DNA of 8,354 nucleotides from CSP1-5 sp964558395 (GTDB taxonomy: Bacteria; Methylomirabilota; Methylomirabilia; Methylomirabilales; CSP1-5). Location of the stretch: contig CAZLDS010000097.1 of NCBI GenBank assembly GCA_964558395.1, positions 1 to 8,354 on the forward strand. The letters run 5' to 3'. Both the position numbers and the translations under genes were made by a program. The notes beneath the pieces were generated by a model. The model was not told the origin of the DNA, did not search any database, and saw nothing but the letters and a program-made list of their open reading frames with translations. This document shows, piece after piece, positions 7,189 through 8,354 of this stretch; the stretch's first letter is position 1; the number at the start of each line of letters is the position of its first letter.

Positions 7189-7794
7189 ATGAAAATTGTC
7201 CTGGCGACGCGGAATCCCCACAAGGTTCAGGAGATCACTGCGATCCTTTCGGAGCCGACAGTGGAATGGATTCCGTACGCGAGCCTTGCGGATGCACCTC
7301 CGCTGAGGGAAGAGGGGTCCACCCTCCGGGAGAATGCCGCCGCAAAGGCAGAGGCGGGTGCGGCATTTACCGAACGGATTACGCTTGCGGAGGACTCCGC
7401 CTTGGAGGTGGATGCACTGGGCGGGGCTCCAGGGGTTCGCTCCTCCCGCTTTCTCGGGGAGGGAGCGACTGACGACGATCGAAACCAGGAGATCCTCAGA
7501 CAACTTCGGACCTACCCGTGGCACGGGCGGACCGCTCGTTTTCGTTGTGTTGTAGCTGTAGCCCGTCCCGGGAGCAGGACCGATTTTGCCGAAGGACTCT
7601 GTGAGGGGTATATCACCTGGGAGCCGAAGGGGACGGCCGGGTTCGGTTACGACCCCATTTTTTTCGTCCCCGAATACCGCAAGACCTTGGCGGAGCTCGG
7701 GCCGACGCTGAAAGACCAAATCAGTCACCGCGCCAAAGCCCTGCAAGCGTGTCGAGAGATCTTGGCGCGGCTTCAGGATAAGGAGCGGTCCTGA
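7189..7794 (+). CDS. rdgB: XTP/dITP pyrophosphatase (RdgB/HAM1 family)
   Basis: A 201-residue nucleoside-triphosphate pyrophosphatase that removes deaminated purine nucleotides (XTP, ITP, dITP) before they enter nucleic acid. Motifs appear in order: ATRNPHKVQEI (6-16) for nucleotide binding, STLRENAAAKAEA (44-56), the active-site stretch AEDSALEVDALGGAPGVRSSRF (67-88, in two parts around the Leu-Gly turn) with catalytic Asp69, GFGYDPIF (151-158), and ISHRAKAL (178-185). The usual DSG is here D-S-A: Gly is replaced by Ala71, a conservative but uncommon change. The ATG is 14 bp after the rph stop with only a weak ribosome site. A short GGGG/CCCC hairpin (7167-7178) carries the rph stop in its loop. 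Last gene of the operon. Confidence 0.97.
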   Translation: MKIVLATRNPHKVQEITAILSEPTVEWIPYASLADAPPLREEGSTLRENAAAKAEAGAAFTERITLAEDSALEVDALGGAPGVRSSRFLGEGATDDDRNQEILRQLRTYPWHGRTARFRCVVAVARPGSRTDFAEGLCEGYITWEPKGTAGFGYDPIFFVPEYRKTLAELGPTLKDQISHRAKALQACREILARLQDKERS

Positions 7795-7827
7795 GGAGCG
7801 TGTTGAGGATCGGGGCGTCGTTCCGTA

Positions 7828-7853
7828 CCGACCATGATCTGATCTCTGGTCGG
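7828..7853. other. Inverted repeat between rdgB and tRNA-Pro
   Basis: CCGACCA (7828-7834) pairs with TGGTCGG (7847-7853) around a 12-nt loop. No T-run follows, so it is not a convincing terminator. It may be an RNA processing structure ahead of tRNA-Pro. The arm sequence CCGACCA is the same as the tRNA-Pro 3' end (7944-7950), which may be coincidence. Confidence 0.35.
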
Positions 7854-7873
7854 GGTGGGAGTCAGCGTGGAAT

Positions 7874-7950
7874 CGGGGTGTGGCGCAGCCTGGTAGCGCA
7901 CCTGCCTTGGGCGCAGGGGGTCGGAGGTTCAAATCCTCTCACCCCGACCA
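7874..7950 (+). tRNA. tRNA-Pro (anticodon TGG)
   Basis: A 77-nt cloverleaf. The acceptor CGGGGTG (7874-7880) pairs with CACCCCG (7940-7946), then comes discriminator A and encoded CCA (7948-7950). The D-arm reads GCGC...GCGC. The anticodon stem CCTGC/GCAGG carries loop CTTGGGC, giving TGG for proline. The T-arm GGAGG-TTCAAAT-CCTCT contains the TTC motif. It reads CCA and, by wobble, other proline codons. It is the first of three tRNA genes downstream of rdgB. Confidence 0.97.
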
Positions 7951-8017
7951 ATCGATCAGGAAAGATGGTGCGGGATCGCTCCGACCAATCGCTCGCCAAG
8001 GATAGTGCGGGATCACC
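7944..8017 (+). repeat. 37-bp tandem duplication beginning in the tRNA-Pro 3' end
   Basis: Unit 1 (7944-7980) and unit 2 (7981-8017) abut exactly and agree at 29 of 37 positions by eye. Both start CCGACCAATCG and both contain GTGCGGGATC. Unit 1 begins with the last seven bases of the tRNA-Pro gene including its CCA, so the second unit carries a copy of that 3' end without a tRNA body. The divergence suggests an old duplication. Confidence 0.75.
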
Positions 8018-8038
8018 CCTCTACTTGTTAGAAGGGTG
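8014..8038 (+). other. Hairpin in the tRNA-Pro/tRNA-Arg spacer
   Basis: CACCCCTCTA (8014-8023) pairs with TAGAAGGGTG (8029-8038) with one mismatch around a 5-nt loop. No T-tract follows. In a joint tRNA transcript it would form a stable stem between the two tRNAs; a processing or stability role is a guess. Confidence 0.5.
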
Positions 8039-8083
8039 CTCCACGATCACCCTGACCAGCGATTGCGGCCGAGGGAAGTTTGC

Positions 8084-8161
8084 GCGCCTGTAGCTCAGCC
8101 CGGACAGAGCAACGGCCTCCGGAGCCGTGTGCCAGAGGTTCAAATCCTCTCAGGCGCGCCA
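8084..8161 (+). tRNA. tRNA-Arg (anticodon CCG)
   Basis: The acceptor GCGCCTG (8084-8090) pairs with CAGGCGC (8151-8157), then discriminator G and encoded CCA (8159-8161). D-stem GCTC/GAGC. Anticodon stem ACGGC/GCCGT with loop CTCCGGA gives CCG, reading the arginine codon CGG. T-arm AGAGG-TTCAAAT-CCTCT. It is spaced 133 bp from tRNA-Pro, a long gap for a joint tRNA transcript. Confidence 0.97.
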
Positions 8162-8162
8162 A

Positions 8163-8179
8163 AGCCGCCAGAGGCGGCT
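8163..8179 (+). other. Compact hairpin directly after tRNA-Arg
   Basis: AGCCGCC (8163-8169) pairs perfectly with GGCGGCT (8173-8179) around a 3-nt loop, starting 2 bp after the tRNA CCA. The following bases CGTGCA lack a T-run, so it is weak as an intrinsic terminator. It may stop 3' exonucleases or mark processing. Confidence 0.5.
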
Positions 8180-8184
8180 CGTGC

Positions 8185-8262
8185 ACAGTTCACAGTTTAC
8201 AGTTCACAGGGGTGTCCAGGCCTGATTTTTAGCTGTGAACCGTGATCGGTGAACCGTGAACG
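8185..8262. repeat. Two oppositely oriented GTGAACY heptamer arrays
   Basis: Array 1 (8185-8209) reads ACAGTTC, ACAGTTT, ACAGTTC, ACAG: on the minus strand, repeats of GTGAACT. Array 2 (8235-8262) reads GTGAACC, GTGATCG, GTGAACC, GTGAACG on the plus strand. The same heptamer type is thus placed head to head across a 25-bp centre that includes GATTTTT. The inner arms GTTCACAG (8202-8209) and CTGTGAAC (8233-8240) pair perfectly; outer pairing breaks about once per heptamer. It fills the space between tRNA-Arg and tRNA-His. Confidence 0.8.
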
Positions 8263-8270
8263 GGCACGAT

Positions 8271-8347
8271 GGTGAGCGTAGCTCAGCGGTTAGAGCACTG
8301 GACTGTGGCTCCAGGGGTCGAGGGTTCGAATCCCTCCGTTCACCCCA
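8271..8347 (+). tRNA. tRNA-His (anticodon GTG)
   Basis: The acceptor GTGAGCG (8272-8278) pairs with CGTTCAC (8337-8343). The extra G at 8271 faces C at 8344, the G-1:C73 pair that marks histidine tRNA, and encoded CCA follows (8345-8347). D-stem GCTC/GAGC. Anticodon stem CTGGA/TCCAG with loop CTGTGGC gives GTG. T-arm GAGGG-TTCGAAT-CCCTC. It is complete, with seven bases left to the window edge. Confidence 0.97.
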
Positions 8348-8354
8348 CATTGTG

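Noticed and set aside
7803..7831. TTGAGG with TACCGA 17 bp later, as a tRNA promoter
   Set aside because: Both hexamers are poor, and the tRNAs could be transcribed from the upstream operon; too weak to list.
7171..7932. Minus-strand open frame of 253 codons
   Set aside because: Antisense to rdgB and running into tRNA-Pro; no recognisable protein.
8185..8262. Heptamer arrays considered as a CRISPR array
   Set aside because: Units of 7 bp without spacers, and in opposite orientations; no cas genes in view.

Overview
The window looks like a chromosomal segment of a moderately GC-rich, Gram-negative-type bacterium. The gene styles (DUF4416 protein, AMIN-type cell-wall amidase followed by a GerMN lipoprotein-like protein, rph and rdgB; a GAF/HisKA kinase remnant) recall candidate phylum NC10/Methylomirabilota or deltaproteobacteria-like lineages. 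That placement is inference from protein style only. The partial 23S rRNA at the left edge would settle it.

Layout. Positions 1-1183 hold the 3' part of 23S rRNA, a complete 5S rRNA and a hairpin closing the rRNA operon. After about 290 bp without a gene, which carries a promoter and short inverted repeats, comes a small exported single-Cache-domain protein (1471-1926) with a strong ribosome site. It ends at a symmetrical terminator that can serve both strands. Positions 1998-4153 are read from the minus strand. This stretch contains an exported repeat protein split by one frameshift (1998-2520), the multiply frameshifted and truncated remnant of a GAF-HisKA sensor kinase (2674-3460), a short stretch without a gene, and an intact DUF4416 gene (3626-4153).

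A divergent promoter region (4154-4291) separates this from a tight plus-strand operon: AMIN/Amidase_3 N-acetylmuramoyl-L-alanine amidase, a membrane-anchored GerMN protein, RNase PH and RdgB-type XTP/dITP pyrophosphatase, with gaps of 3, 0 and 14 bp. The first two genes act on the cell wall; the last two act in tRNA 3'-end trimming and nucleotide-pool cleansing. Downstream lie tRNA-Pro(TGG), tRNA-Arg(CCG) and tRNA-His(GTG), all with encoded CCA. Their spacers contain a 37-bp tandem duplication that starts in the tRNA-Pro 3' end, a hairpin, and two oppositely oriented arrays of a GTGAACY heptamer.

Most of the window is ordinary housekeeping. The part most worth following is the frameshifted exported protein. 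Once one base is removed it resolves into six exact 10-residue HP repeats followed by eight exact 7-residue D-R-x-E-L-R-x repeats. I see no new defence, mobile or CRISPR system.
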